This document shows, piece after piece, positions 35,946 to 49,000 of a stretch of DNA of 64,000 nt (position 1 is the stretch's first letter; each line of letters starts with the position of its first letter). Under the pieces are notes generated by a model that saw only the letters and a list, made by a program, of their open reading frames with translations, did no database searches and was not told the origin of the DNA. The translations under genes and the position numbers were made by a program. Source of the DNA: Distichodus sexfasciatus (lineage: Eukaryota; Chordata; Actinopteri; Characiformes; Distichodontidae); contig JAVGVS010000796.1 in the NCBI GenBank assembly GCA_032718565.1, forward strand, positions 33,775-97,774, written 5' to 3'.

Positions 35946-38900
35946 ATTCCTCTTGTTCTCACCTGTTCTTTCTTACTCTTCTCTTCTTTGTTGTCTTATT
36001 TTTCTCTCAACCACTCTCTTTTTCTTCCCTTTCGTCTCTTCTCTTTTTTTACACTATGTTCTCCTCTTTTTTCTGTCATTACAGCCTCCTCTTCTTGTCA
36101 TTCTCTCACTTTTATACTGTTCTTGTAGTTGTCAGGTGTGTGTATGTGTATATGTGTATTTGTGTGTGTGTGTGCAGGTGTGTGTGAGTGTGCAGGTTTG
36201 AGTGTGTAGGTGTGTATGTGCAGGTGTGTGTGTTCAGGTGTGTGTGTGCAGGTGTGTGTGAGTGTGCAGGTGTGTGTGTGAGTGTGCAGGTGTGAGTGTG
36301 CAGGTGTGAGTGTGTAGGTGTGCGTGCAGGTGTGTATGTGCAGGTGTGTGTGCATGCGCAGGTGTGTATGCGGGTGTGTGGGTGTGTGTGTATGTGCAGG
36401 TGTGTGTGCGTGTATGTGCAGGTGTGCATGCGCAGGTGTGTGTGCAGGTGTGTGTGTGTGTATGTGTGTGCAGGTGTGTGTGTGTGTGTGATAGAACAGA
36501 GGATCAGAGGGAGAGTAGTTGATGATGAATGGGTTATGTTTTGGCAGAATGGTGTTGACAGCTTCCTATATTTACTCCTGTTTATCTCGCACACACACCA
36601 TGCCCCCGTCTCACTTTCATCTCGCTCCTGCGTGCGTGCGTGTGTGTGTGTGCGTGTGTGTGCGTGTGTGTGTGTGTGTGTGTGTGCGTGTGTGTGTGCT
36701 GGCGTGTGTGTGTGCGTGCGTTTGTGCGTGCGCGTTTGTGCGCGCGTTGTGTGTGTGCGCGTGTGAGTGTGTGTGTGTGTAAGAGAGTGTGTGTGTGTAG
36801 TGCATCATCCCGGCTGTTGTTGTTGTGCTGATCTGTACACAGCATAAAACGAGCTGACAACAGGTTAAGCGCCGAGCTGCCTACACTCTCACACACCTGC
36901 AGCACACACACCTCGCACACACACACATACACATGCACACACACATCGTGTGCTTTCGCAGCAGGGCAAACGCCTTGTCTGCATCAGGAGATATGTGATT
37001 TGTTTTTGGGCTCGGGTTTGAGCCAGGAGTGGTGTGTGTGTGTATGTGTTGGAGAGTGTGTGTGTGACTGTGTATGTGTTGAATAGCGTATGTGAGTGTG
37101 TGTGTGTGCATGTGTTTGTGTGGTTGCCGTGGTGACATCCTGCGGGGGCGGGGCAGCGGTTGGTACGAGGAGAGGGGGCGGGGCTTATCTGAGGACGCGT
37201 GGCCTTGTGTAGAAGGGAGAGTGTGTTGAGGTTGGGGCGGAGTTGGACGCGACTGCTCGGAGCCCCTGCTGGGTGCCGACGCCGCAGTGCCACTCATGGG
37301 AAAAGGTAGTCGACTTCAGACAGCCAGCGGTAGCGAGAAGCTGAAGGGATGCTGGGATAGCGGAGCCGTCGCTCGTGGGATTTTCTCTCTTCCCTCCGTC
37401 CCTCCATCACAGCCTTTACAGTGTCATAAAACATAAAGCTCTCCCGCATGCTGAACCGGCAGCACACACCTCCACTTTATGGGATGTGAAAATATTGTGA
37501 CAAAAATTTTATAGGATGGATAAATTGGCAGGAATAAGAGCGAGGAGCCGTAGTCAAGTAGAAAAACCTTTCGTTACTGCCCTATTACTCTACCAAATAA
37601 AGCGGAAAGTACTGAGGTAACGTGCATATTTCTCCGTGTATGATCAAAAGCAGACATTCGGTGGAAAGTGGAAATACAAAAACACAAATGCGGACTGCAA
37701 ATACAAAAAGTACAAACACCCCAACAACAATACAAATAGGGTTATTTAGACATTAAATATAAAATATAAAAACCCAGTAAAAATGCAAATGAACAAATAC
37801 TACAGCAAAAAAAAAAAACACAAAAAATATACAAAGATCACAAGAAAATAAACACCTATGCCAGAAAACAAAACATAAATATGTCCCAAAAAAAGTACAA
37901 TTACTCCCCACCAATTACTACAGCGTACACTTCTCCTAAAATATAAAAGCAGAAATACTTTGGCTAAAAAATCCCAAAACACTCCAGGCACCGCATGCAT
38001 GTCCTTACAGAGCTGCACAGCTGGTTATAGTTGTAACGTCTTCACGTCAAGCGCAGCACAGCAGGACAGCAGGACGGGTCATAATCATCCGTCTCCTGCT
38101 GAGAGGAGGTTTGTAGGAAGTGGTGTTCCTTGTTCAGATCTGTGTGTGTGTGTCTGTGTATTTTCTGCTGTGTGTTTTGCATTAGTGGATTTTAATCGGA
38201 TGTCTGATTGAGAACTGATAAAATTCCCATGCTTGAGAAGATCTAAATTGAACTGTCAGTCCCTTCATCAGCGTTCCTGTTTGCCAGAATTCCTCCTGCG
38301 CCCCCCCACAACACCCCCAGCCCTGCCCCCATCCTCACCCTCCAGCACCTCCATCTTCATCACCCCCATCCACCCCCTCCAACACCTCCATCCTCCACCC
38401 CTCCATCCTCCACCACCCCATCCGCACCCTCCAACACCTCATCCTCCACCTCCTCCATCTTCATCACCCCCTGTCCTCCACCTCCATCCTCCACCACCCC
38501 ATCCGCACCCTCCAACACCTCCATCCTCACCTCCTCCATCTTCATCACCCCATCCTCACCTTCTCCATCCTCACCACCCCATCCTCACCCTCCAACACCT
38601 CCATCCTCACCTCCTCCATCTTCATCACCCCATCCTGACCTTCTCCATCCTCCTACCCATCCGGACCCTCCAACACCTCCATCCTCCTCCCAACACCTCC
38701 CATCCCTGACCTTCTCATCCTCACCCACCCCCATCCTCACCCCCAACACCTCCATCCTCCCACCTCCTCCATCTTCATCACCCCATCCTCACCCTCTCCA
38801 TCCCTCACCACCCATCCGCACCTCAACACCTCCATCCTCCACCTCCTCCATCTTCATCTTACCTCCTCACCCCTCCATCCTCCACCACCCCATCCTCACC

Positions 38901-39995
38901 TCCAACACCTCCATCCTCACCTCCTCCATCTTCATCACCCCATCCTGACCTTCTCCATCCTCACCACCCCATCCGGACCCTCAACACCTCCATCCTCACC
39001 CCCAACACCTCCCATCCACAGGCCTTCTCCACATCCTCACCACCCATCCTCACCCCCCAACACCTCCATCCTCCACCTCCTCCATCTTCATCACCCCATC
39101 CTCACCCTCTCCCATCCTCCACCCCATCCACCCTCCAACGCCTCCCATCCTCCCCACCTCCTCCGCATCTTCATCACACCCCATCCTCACCCTCTCCATC
39201 CTCACCCCATCCTCACCCCTCCAACACCTCCATCCTCCACCTCCTCCCTTCATCACCCCATCCTGACCTTCTCCATCCTCACCACCCCATCCGGACCCTC
39301 CAACACCTCCATCCTCACCCCCAACACCTCCATCCTGACCTTCTCCATCCTCACCACCCCATCCTCACCCCTTTGCCATCCTCACCTCCTTCATCTTCAT
39401 CCTGCATCCTGACCCTCTCCATCCTCACACCCCATCCACGCACCCTCCAGCGCCTCCATCCTCACCTCCTCCATCTTCATCACCCCATCCTCACCCTCTC
39501 CATCCTCACCACCCCCATCCTCACCCTCCAACACCTCCATCCTCACCTCCTCCATCTTCATCACCCCATCCTGACCTTCTCCATCCTCACCACCCCATCC
39601 GGACCCTCCAACACCTCCATCCTCACCCCCAACACCTCCATCCTGACCTTCTCCATCCTCACCACCCCATCCTCACCCCCAACACCTCCATCCTCACCTC
39701 CTTCATCTTCATCACCCCATCCTGACCCTCTCCATCCTCACCACCCCATCCGCACCCTCCAGCGCCTCCATCCTGACCTTCTCCATCCTCACCACCCCAT
39801 CCTCACCCCCAACACCCCCCTCTCTTTGCCATTCTTCCTTCTCTCTCCTCTTCCTCTCCCTCCCTCTCTTTACCTTTATGCTCTCTCTCTCTCTTCTTTT
39901 ATATTCCTACTGTCAGCTCTACGTCTCCATATTTCCCCACCTTCCCTTACTCAAGATTTTTTTTAAATGTTGAAAGTTAAAGGCATTTATCGTCG

Positions 39996-40031
<36 letters not shown>

Positions 40032-43000
40032 TAAGCACACACACACACACACGCACGCACACACACGCGCACACACGCGCACACACACACACACCTAAGC
40101 ACACACACACACACACACAAAACCTCCTTTTGATGTGTAAAGGTTATATTCAATCTGTAATAATTGTATTTACTTTTCAGCTGCAATTGAAGGCTTGCCT
40201 TTTTCCCCAAAATCCTCCTCAACCTCTTTCTTCTCAACTTCCTTTGAACCTGGAGATTTAATGCTGTGAACGAGAGTGTTGCTTATCCCACCGTACACAC
40301 ACACACACACACACACACACCTGCTATATTCTTACATCCCCACTCTCTCTCTCTGATTCTCTCTTGTTCTTTTGCTCTCTCTCTCTCTCTCGTGCACACA
40401 CACGTTATTTGAGCAGTTTGAGATGAGGACGGTGTGTAATTTTATTTTCTGCTGCTGTACGTGATGCAGACTCCACTCCCACCCTCCACTCATAAACCTC
40501 AAAAAAAGCCCTTTCTGTCCGTTCTCCGTGCTGTGGTTATGTGAGGTTCGCTCCCCCTGCTGGTCACTCGCAGGATGACCACACGCTGACAGCACCGATC
40601 CCCGTCTTTGTTCTTACAATTAAATTATTCAATTTAACAAGTGAGACGACTAAGGCCGGCCAGTGTGTTGCCCTATGGGACGGTCACTCCGGGTCACTCC
40701 CGACGGGGGCGGTGAGAAAAGAATCTGGAACGTTGAGAATCCCACTTTTTAAAGGAGAATAAAAACAGACAGGCGTGGTGAAGTGAGAAGGTTTGCCAGC
40801 TCTCTCTTCCTGACCGGCAGACCCTGGACTTCAGAAAAGAGTGTTGCGTTAGAATAGGTGGAGGTATGGAGCGTAGACAGATGCAGTATTCCGTCTGAAG
40901 TCCCATCAGTTGGAGCAGTTCTGATGGAATTCCAACATGAATGTGAAACGCCTTCTTAAAATTTCAACAGAAAATGATTCCTTCTTAAAGCAGTGTTTCA
41001 CAGTCACGTTGTCATTCCGACAGTAAAAGGATTCCTTTATAAAGGAGTGTTTCACATTCACATTAGAATTCCGACAGACTCCTGCTTAAAGCAGTGTTTC
41101 ATATTCACGTTGGAATTTCGACAGAGCTCAATGAAGACTGGTGGACATTTTCATCACTGCACGTTTGTTGGGAATCACACACAGTTAGCTATACTTTTGA
41201 GAACATTCCATAGATCACTTGTTCCTAACGTGGGGAGGCACAGTACCATGCTCATGTGATAACTTTACTGGTCAGGGATTCCAACCCGGCGACCAGGAAA
41301 TGCTGTGCAAGGGTCACCTCTGAAACTCAGGAGGCCTTGTACCCAAAGTGTTTAGTGTTCTAGAACACATGGGCCGGAATTCTGGTTATAAAATCCAGAA
41401 TCTAAAGAGAGAGAGGGAGAAGGTCCCTCTGAGGATTACTAGTTGGTATGAAAGTGACATTTTGTCATTGAGACGACAGTAAGTCGTCCTCGTGTCCGTG
41501 TCGTCCTGGCGCTGCTGATTACGGCTGCTGAATAAAGGTTTGTGTGGAGCTGCGGTGTGATAAGGTCCATTGTGGGGGAAACGCTACACAAACATAATTG
41601 AATGAACTTCATTAATTAGCCCCATTCTCTGCTCCCACCACTCTAATGGCTTTATTTCACAATCGCTCACAATTGATTTTAATCAAGGACGCCTTATCGT
41701 CTCCTCAACGCTGTCGAGCACCAGGACGGGGCTGGAAGCTGGAGTGTGTGTGTGTGTAGCAGAGATTCTTAAAGGAATAACAACAGTTTCGACTGAAACT
41801 ACTCCATGATATAAAGCTCAAACAGGCCCAGGAAACTGATTTCATTATCGCCAAAATAATGTGATTTCAGGAGTCCACCCACACCTGAAGTCAACTAACT
41901 TAGCAACTAACATAGCATACGTTAGCAACTAACATAGTGTACATTAGCAACTAACATTACCAACTAACATAGTGTAGGTTAGCAGTTGGTGGCGTAATAG
42001 TAGGGTGTTCGCCCCGTGATCAGAAGGTCGCAGGTTCGAATCCAGGCTGCTCCTTCACGGTCACATTTGGTTGTGGTGCACTGTGTGCTGTGCTGTGGTG
42101 TGTTCACAATGACAAATAATCACTCACTTTCACAACTAACATAGTGTACATTAGCAGTTAACATTAGCAACTAACGTAGCGTACATTAGCAACTAACATA
42201 GTGTACATTACCAGTTAACATTAGCAACTAATGTAGCGTACATTAGCAACTAACATAGTGTACATTAGCAGTTAACATTAGTAACTAATGTAGCGTACAT
42301 TAGCAACTAACATAGTGTACATTACCAGTTAACATTAGCAACTAACATAGTGTACATTAGCAGTTAACATTAGCAACTAACATAGCGTACATTAGCAAGT
42401 AACATAGTGTACAGTAGCAGTTAACATTAGCAACTAACATAGTGTACGTTAGCAATTAATATAGTGTACATTAGCAACTACCATTAGCAACTAACATAGT
42501 ATACATTAGCAACTAACATAGTGTACATTAGCAACTAACATAGTGTATGTTAGCAACTAATATAGTGTACATTAGCAACTACCATTAGCAACTAACATAC
42601 TATACTGTATGTTAGCAACTAACATTAGCAACTAGCATAGTGTACATTAGCAACTAACATAGTGTATGTTAGCAACTAATATAGTGTACATTAGCAACTA
42701 GCATAGTGTACATTAGCAACTAGCATAGTGCTTTTGGGAAACGCACCCCTGGTTAGGGTACTCGTCTCTGGACCAACCTCCAGCACTATCTTTGGGGTGA
42801 AGACCCTTATGCCCAGGCTGCTCCAGGGAGATTGTCCCAGAAATGAGGAAGATGTAAGTCGCTCTGGATAAGAACTTGTGCTAAATTCTGTAAATGTAAG
42901 AGTTTTATGTAACATGATTAGGAATAATTTGCTGATTTTTGTTTAAATAATTTTACATTTACACCGTTATGGAATAAAAGTTCAGTTTTATCTTTGTGTC

Positions 43001-46000
43001 TGTTGGAGAGTCGGTCCGCGGTGTAGGAAGTGCATTATTCTTATTGCCACTTGGTGGAGTGGAGCGTTTATAATCTGGCTTTGTCGGAGGATAAACTCTC
43101 ACTCTCTCTCAACAGGGAAGAATAAAGCTGCGTCGTCATGACCCTCTTCCCTTTATGCAGTTTTACAACTTAATATTCGCTGAATCCAGGGTCTGCCAGC
43201 GTCTGACATTTGAAAGAACATATTGTATACGATGTTTGTACATATAGTACAGGACGGGGATATTTACTGTATATTTACAGCGTTTAGTGGACAGTCGTAT
43301 CCACTTTCATTTCCTAATTTCAGGGACAGCCTCCGTGGAGCAGGTTGGGGTTAAGGGTCTTGCTAAAGTGAAGTGAAAGTGAGTGTTGATTCGTCATAGT
43401 GAATGCAGCACAGGACACAGTCCTCCACAGCCAGGTGTCATTTAACCCATCTGTGAAGGAGCAGTGGGTAGCCGACATGGGCAGCTCCCGCGGAGCAGTG
43501 CTTTGGGATGTTACCTTGCTCATGAGTACCCCAGTGGTACCTTTACCGGTCCGGGATTCGAACCAGTGACCATTTTACCCATTTGTTAAGGAACAGTGGG
43601 TAACCAACATGGGCACCTCCCGCAGAGCAGTGCTTTGGGATGTTACCTTGCTCATGAGTACGCCAGTGGTGCCTTTACCGGTCCGGGATTCGAACCAGTG
43701 ACCATTTGACCCATTTGTTAAGGAGCAGTGGATAGCCAACATGGGCAGCTCCCGGGAAGCAGTGCCTGGGGACGGTACCTTGCTCATGAGTACCCCAGTG
43801 GTATCTGAACTGGTCCGGGATTGGAACTAGTGACCTTCTGATCACAGGGCGAACTCCCTAACCGCTACGCTATCAACTGCTCCAAGAAATATTGGTGAAT
43901 GATGTTCCGAATCTGATGCTCTCAGAATCTTTTATGGTACTACAGAGTGAAACATTGCGTTCGACACTAACTACCTCTCACGTGCCCAGTGCCCTCCTGC
44001 CCTCTGCTATGCCAAGCTGTGCCAGTCACTGCAACACACACACACACACACCTTTGAGTCTGTGCCAGCTCGGACCGGCCAGTATGTGCAACGTCACAAA
44101 CTAAAAAGGATTACAGGCCCTTAATCCGGCATTGTCCCTGACCTGGGATTACTCCAGATTACTTCAGGGAAACTTAATCGCTGCCGTCGTGACTCTCTCT
44201 TTCTTTTCCCTCTCTTTCTTCTTGCCATCTTTGCGTCTCGTGAGGCCTCGCCGTTCGATCGGCCTGACCCCGGGGTCGGGGTAATTAGCGAGAGTGTCTT
44301 CTGCTAGTTACCCCTTGTCTCTTCCCAGGCTTCAGATTAGCTGGCGTTTCATTGCCTGAGAGTCTGTTTAAATTTGATTTGAAATTCCAGACGGAAGTGT
44401 GTTTGAAGTGGCGTGCTGAGATTAGGATTTGTCTTGGTTTCGTGGTGGAATTTGGGCTTTGCAGGTTTGTACACACTTAAGCATAATCACATTTCCCGCT
44501 TCATCATGCGTTAACGTGTGTTTTTAAATGTGACTTTATTTGAATGTCATTAAGAGGATTAAATTACAGCACTGGGGAACTTTAGGCATAGATTAAAAAT
44601 TTAGATTATGGTCATGCTCAGGGTTAAGATTATATTTAGGTTTAGGCTTATATTTGGATTATGGTTGAGGTCAGGTTTATGATTATATTATGTTCAGGTT
44701 TATGGTTAAAATCAGATTTTAGTCAGGTTTAGTGTTAGGATTAGGTTATGACTAAATTAAGAGTTAGGATTACAACATGGTCAAGTATAGGGTCAGGATT
44801 AGATGATGGTTGAGTTTATGGTTAAGATTAGATTATGGATGGGTTTAGGATTAGATTATGATTAAGGTCAGAATTAGATGAAGTTAGCATTAGATTATTA
44901 TCAGGCTGAGGTCGAGGATTAGAATATGACTAAATTCAGGGTTAGGATTAGATTATTATCAGGATGAGGTCGAGGATTAGAATATGGCCAAATTCAGGGT
45001 TAGGATTAGATTATTATCAGGATGAGGTTTGGGATGAGAATTTGGCTAGGTTTAAGATTAGGATTGGATTATGGTCAAAATTTGGGTCGGGAATAGAATA
45101 TGATCAGGTTTAAAGATGATGGTTGGATTTAGGATTAAGATTAGATTATTGCCAGGTTTAGGATGAGAATATTTTCAGGCAGTGCTTTGGGGTTAGAATA
45201 TGTCAAGGTTTAGTTTTAGGATTAGATTATGGTCAGGTTCAGAATTAGATGAGTTTAGGGTTAGGATTAGATTATTGCCAGGTTTAGGATGAGAATATTT
45301 TCAGGCTGAGGTTTGAGGTTAGAATATGTCAAGGTTTAGTTTTAGGATTAGATTATGATCAGGTTTAGGTTGATGTTAAAGTTAGTTATGCAAACACAGA
45401 ATATATATAAAATCAAAAAAATCCATGAATAAAATCTTGATATTTTACTTGAACCTGTGTGTTTGTTGTTGAATGACTGGGGTGAAGAGTTCAACAAGAA
45501 AATGTTTATTTATAGAGACACTAACCTCACTTCTGATCCCAGAAATGCAGAAATAACTCCACACAGCCGTGCGTACGCTAACACACTGAGGTGAATGTGT
45601 GTGTAATCTGGAATAGGTGGATTTTAGGGAGGATGATCCGAGTGAAAGTGGGGATTTGGCTGCTGTAATGGGCAGCTACTCGTAAATAACTAGCATCACA
45701 ACAACATCAAACCGTCAACGTCTCACTGTCCTCACACTGCGCACTAGGGCTGGGTTCAAAAAATCGATTCACCGATCAATCTCGATTCTCGTTCGAAAAA
45801 TACGATCAATTCAAAAATTCGCAGATCGATCTTTTCCTGCGGCTTCCATGCACCACTACTCGCAACCGCGCAAGGAGAGCTATAAAAAGGTGAGACCGGT
45901 GAAACCGAAACCAAACAGAGCCATGGCTGAAGCTGCTCCGCTCAAATCACCGTCTGGCCTAATTTTATAACCAAGCAAAACTAGTAAAACGCAAAGAAAT

Positions 46001-49000
46001 CTCTAAATAAATCGATATCGAATTGAATCGAATCGAGAATTGAATCGGATCATGACCTTGTGAATCGGAATCGAATCGATTCAGGAAATCTGCAACGATA
46101 CCCAGCCCTACTGCGCACCACACACCTACATCCTCACACACACACACACGCGTTGGGAAAGAAGCTCCACATCACACTCCTGCATAATAATTAAGATGCA
46201 GGTTGAAGATGGACATTGTTACTGATGTGTTTGTGAGCCGCGCTGATGGATTAAACTCAGTCTAAAGGCAACAGGAGTTAATTTGGGCTTCATCACACAT
46301 TAAACTCTGCTCTCGGTGTGTGTTTCTGGACAGCTGGGGGTCATGTGATCGTCTGGGTGGAGGGATTATGTTGGTGAAGAGTGTGTGTGTTTCCTCGCTG
46401 TGCACGAGATGCTTCTATTCGTCTTCATTTTGACTTCATGCTGATTTAGTCTTGAGAATAGACGATGGATATTACAAGTCATAAAAGCGGTTTTATTACA
46501 GTAAAATCTGCATGTGACATGACATTACTCTGTGTGTGTGTGTGTGTGTGTAGGAGTGTGTGTGGAGCGAGTGGACGAGCTGAAAGTCTTCCTCCTTGTG
46601 TGTGGATTGAGGAGGGTGAAGGATCCACTCTACCTGCTGAAAGCTTTCTCAGGTGAACTCCTCACACCTGCTCATTTCACACTCACATTCAGAGCATTAG
46701 ATCACGGTCAGGTTTAAGGTTAGGATTATGTGATTATGTGTAAGGTCAGGTTTAAGGATAAGGTTGGTTAGTGTTAGGGTTAGACAGGATTAGACTATGA
46801 TCAGGTTCAGAATTATGATTAGTTTACGGTCAGTTTTAGGCTTTGGATTAGAATTATAATATGATCAGGTTCAGAGTTAGGATTAAGTGACAGCTTTAGG
46901 ATTAGGATGAGTTTTTGTTCAGGTTCAGAATCAGAATTAGATGACGGTCAGGTTTAGGATTAGGATTAGATGATGGTTAGCTTTAGGGTTAGGATGAGTT
47001 TTTGTTCAGGTTCAGAGTTAGGATTACGCGACGGTCAGGTTTAGGATTAGGATTAGATGATGGTTAGCTTTAGGGCTAGGATGAGTTTCTGTTCAGGTTC
47101 AGAATTAGGAATACAATAGGATCAGGTTCAGAATTACAGTAGATGACGGTCAGGTTTAGGATTAGGATTAGATGATGGTGTATATGTGTGTATTTTGTAT
47201 ATTTGCGTTACGCAGGAATAACAACGTGCTAACATTTTTATTAAGGAATTATTATGGGATTATTTTGATCAAAAAAAAGGTTTTTAACAACAGTATAATT
47301 GCATAAGAAAATGAGTAAAATTGAAAATATAAAGTGTGTGTGTCTGTGTATTTGTGTGTGTGTGTCTGTGTGTGTGTGTGTATTTGTCTGTGTGTGTGTG
47401 TGCGCGCGTGTGTGTCTGTGTGTGTGTGTGTATTTGTCTGTGTGTGTGTGTGTGTCTGTGTGTGCGTGTGTGTCTGTGTGTGTATTTGTCTGTGTGTGCG
47501 TGTGTGTGTGTGTGTCTGTGTGTGTGTGTGTTGGCTAATTCTGAGTTCCTCTTTCAAACAGAATGGCACTCTCAGAACCCTCTCGTGGTCCTCATCATCA
47601 TCGGCCCAAAGGTGAGCAGTGTGTGTGTGTGTTGAGCATGAGTATAGTGGGGTGTGTGAGACTCGTCCCGTAAGTGTGTGTGTTTGAGAGTGTGTGTGTG
47701 TGTGTGTGTGATTCCATGCCCGTGATTCCTCCAGCAGCCGGGTTAGCGTTTGCACGCTAGTCAACGTGCCTGCGCGAGTTCAGAAGGTAGCGCTAATTGG
47801 ATGTAGCGCAGATAACAGCATTAGCCGCCTCTTAAGCCGGGCTTACATCAGGCAGTGAGAGGGACTGAAGTGGGGTCGGCTAGCGTGCGGCTAACTGCTC
47901 ACCTTACTGTACCTATTTTTGGGTACTGGTACCTTTATTTTTATTTTTGTATTTTTCAATCTCTAAATTTAACTTGCACTTGTAACTTGTAACTGAGTAA
48001 GTTAGGGAGAGATGTAAAAGTCAAAAATGACTTCAGTAAAAGCAAAAACTGCTCAAGAATACTAGTTACGTTGTAGACCCCTCCCCCGCCATGCTCCAGC
48101 TGTTAGCAGCTAGTGGCTAGCTGGCGTAAGGACATCTGCTGCTCTGGATTATGTCCTGGACTCGGCAGTCGTTGCCGTGCGTCGCCAGGCGTTTGTGGAG
48201 GTCAGCTAGCTCGGCATGTGGGCAAGCGGGGGATCAGGCTCGAGCGCTGGGACGGATATAAGCCCAAAAAGGGAGGGAGGGGAAGAGGAAGATGGACAGG
48301 GGCGAGAGAGGAGGAAGAGGAAGAGGTGGTGACAGCTGGTGATCTCGAGTCTTTCTGGAGGAAAAAGCTGTCGAAGGATCTCATTCCGCCGCAGCTCCAA
48401 ATTAACATGTGCTGGTCGTTGTGGGGGGCGAAGGTCCAAAAAGGTCAAAAGTCATCATCCAATCAGCATCCAGCATGTGTTCCAGCGCTCGTTCAGGCAT
48501 TAGACCAAATCCCACCGTCAGCCACGCCCACTCACCTTCTATAGCAAACACTAAACCTGGCAGCACATTAGAACTCGCAAAAATGTTCATTTTACAAGCC
48601 ACTTTAGATTTGGACTTTGGACTAAATGCTTTTTAGTTTTAGTTAGATTTAAGTTGTACTTAAACTCCTAAGATCAATTTCCCAATCGAAGATTAAGCCT
48701 AGTCCTAGACAAACTTTTCAGTGGTGAATCTCCTTTGGTACTGCAATTTAGTCCAAGACTAGGCTTAATCCATGTTCAAGAAATTTTTATATCATTTTAA
48801 TTGTGTTATGCAAATCCAGAGGAAATGTAGTTTAAGTCTAGTTTTACTTGGTGGAAATTACTTCAATTTTAATGAACTTTTAGCAATTTAGAGGGTCACA
48901 TATGGTTTCCCTGAGAGCAGTTTGGGGTTAAGGGTCATGGAACCCAATGATGGTAGTGCAGGTTTTCCATCAAACTTGACTTTCACTCCCTCAGTTTGTC

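Larger units (their letters stand above)
31639..46553. other. glt1d1: GLT1D1 intron 6 (14.9 kb), repeat reservoir
   Basis: Exons 6 and 7 join in phase, so no coding exon is required inside. It holds the GATA/GACA array, SINEs, a hAT-like element, TCTTC and GT arrays, the C-rich array, the 22-bp minisatellite, a TTAGGATTAG array and a second hAT MITE. Unassigned stretches are 34450-35220, 37300-38280, 40130-41880, 42900-43320 and 43900-44580. Confidence 0.7.

Noticed and set aside
36881..37297. 134-138-codon minus-strand frames over the GC-box island
   Set aside because: They continue into GT repeats and overlap each other in different frames; likely chance in GC-rich DNA.
38233..39966. Proline-rich frames of 150-200 codons
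   Set aside because: Encoded by the C-rich minisatellite; no G on the plus strand means few stops and biased codons.
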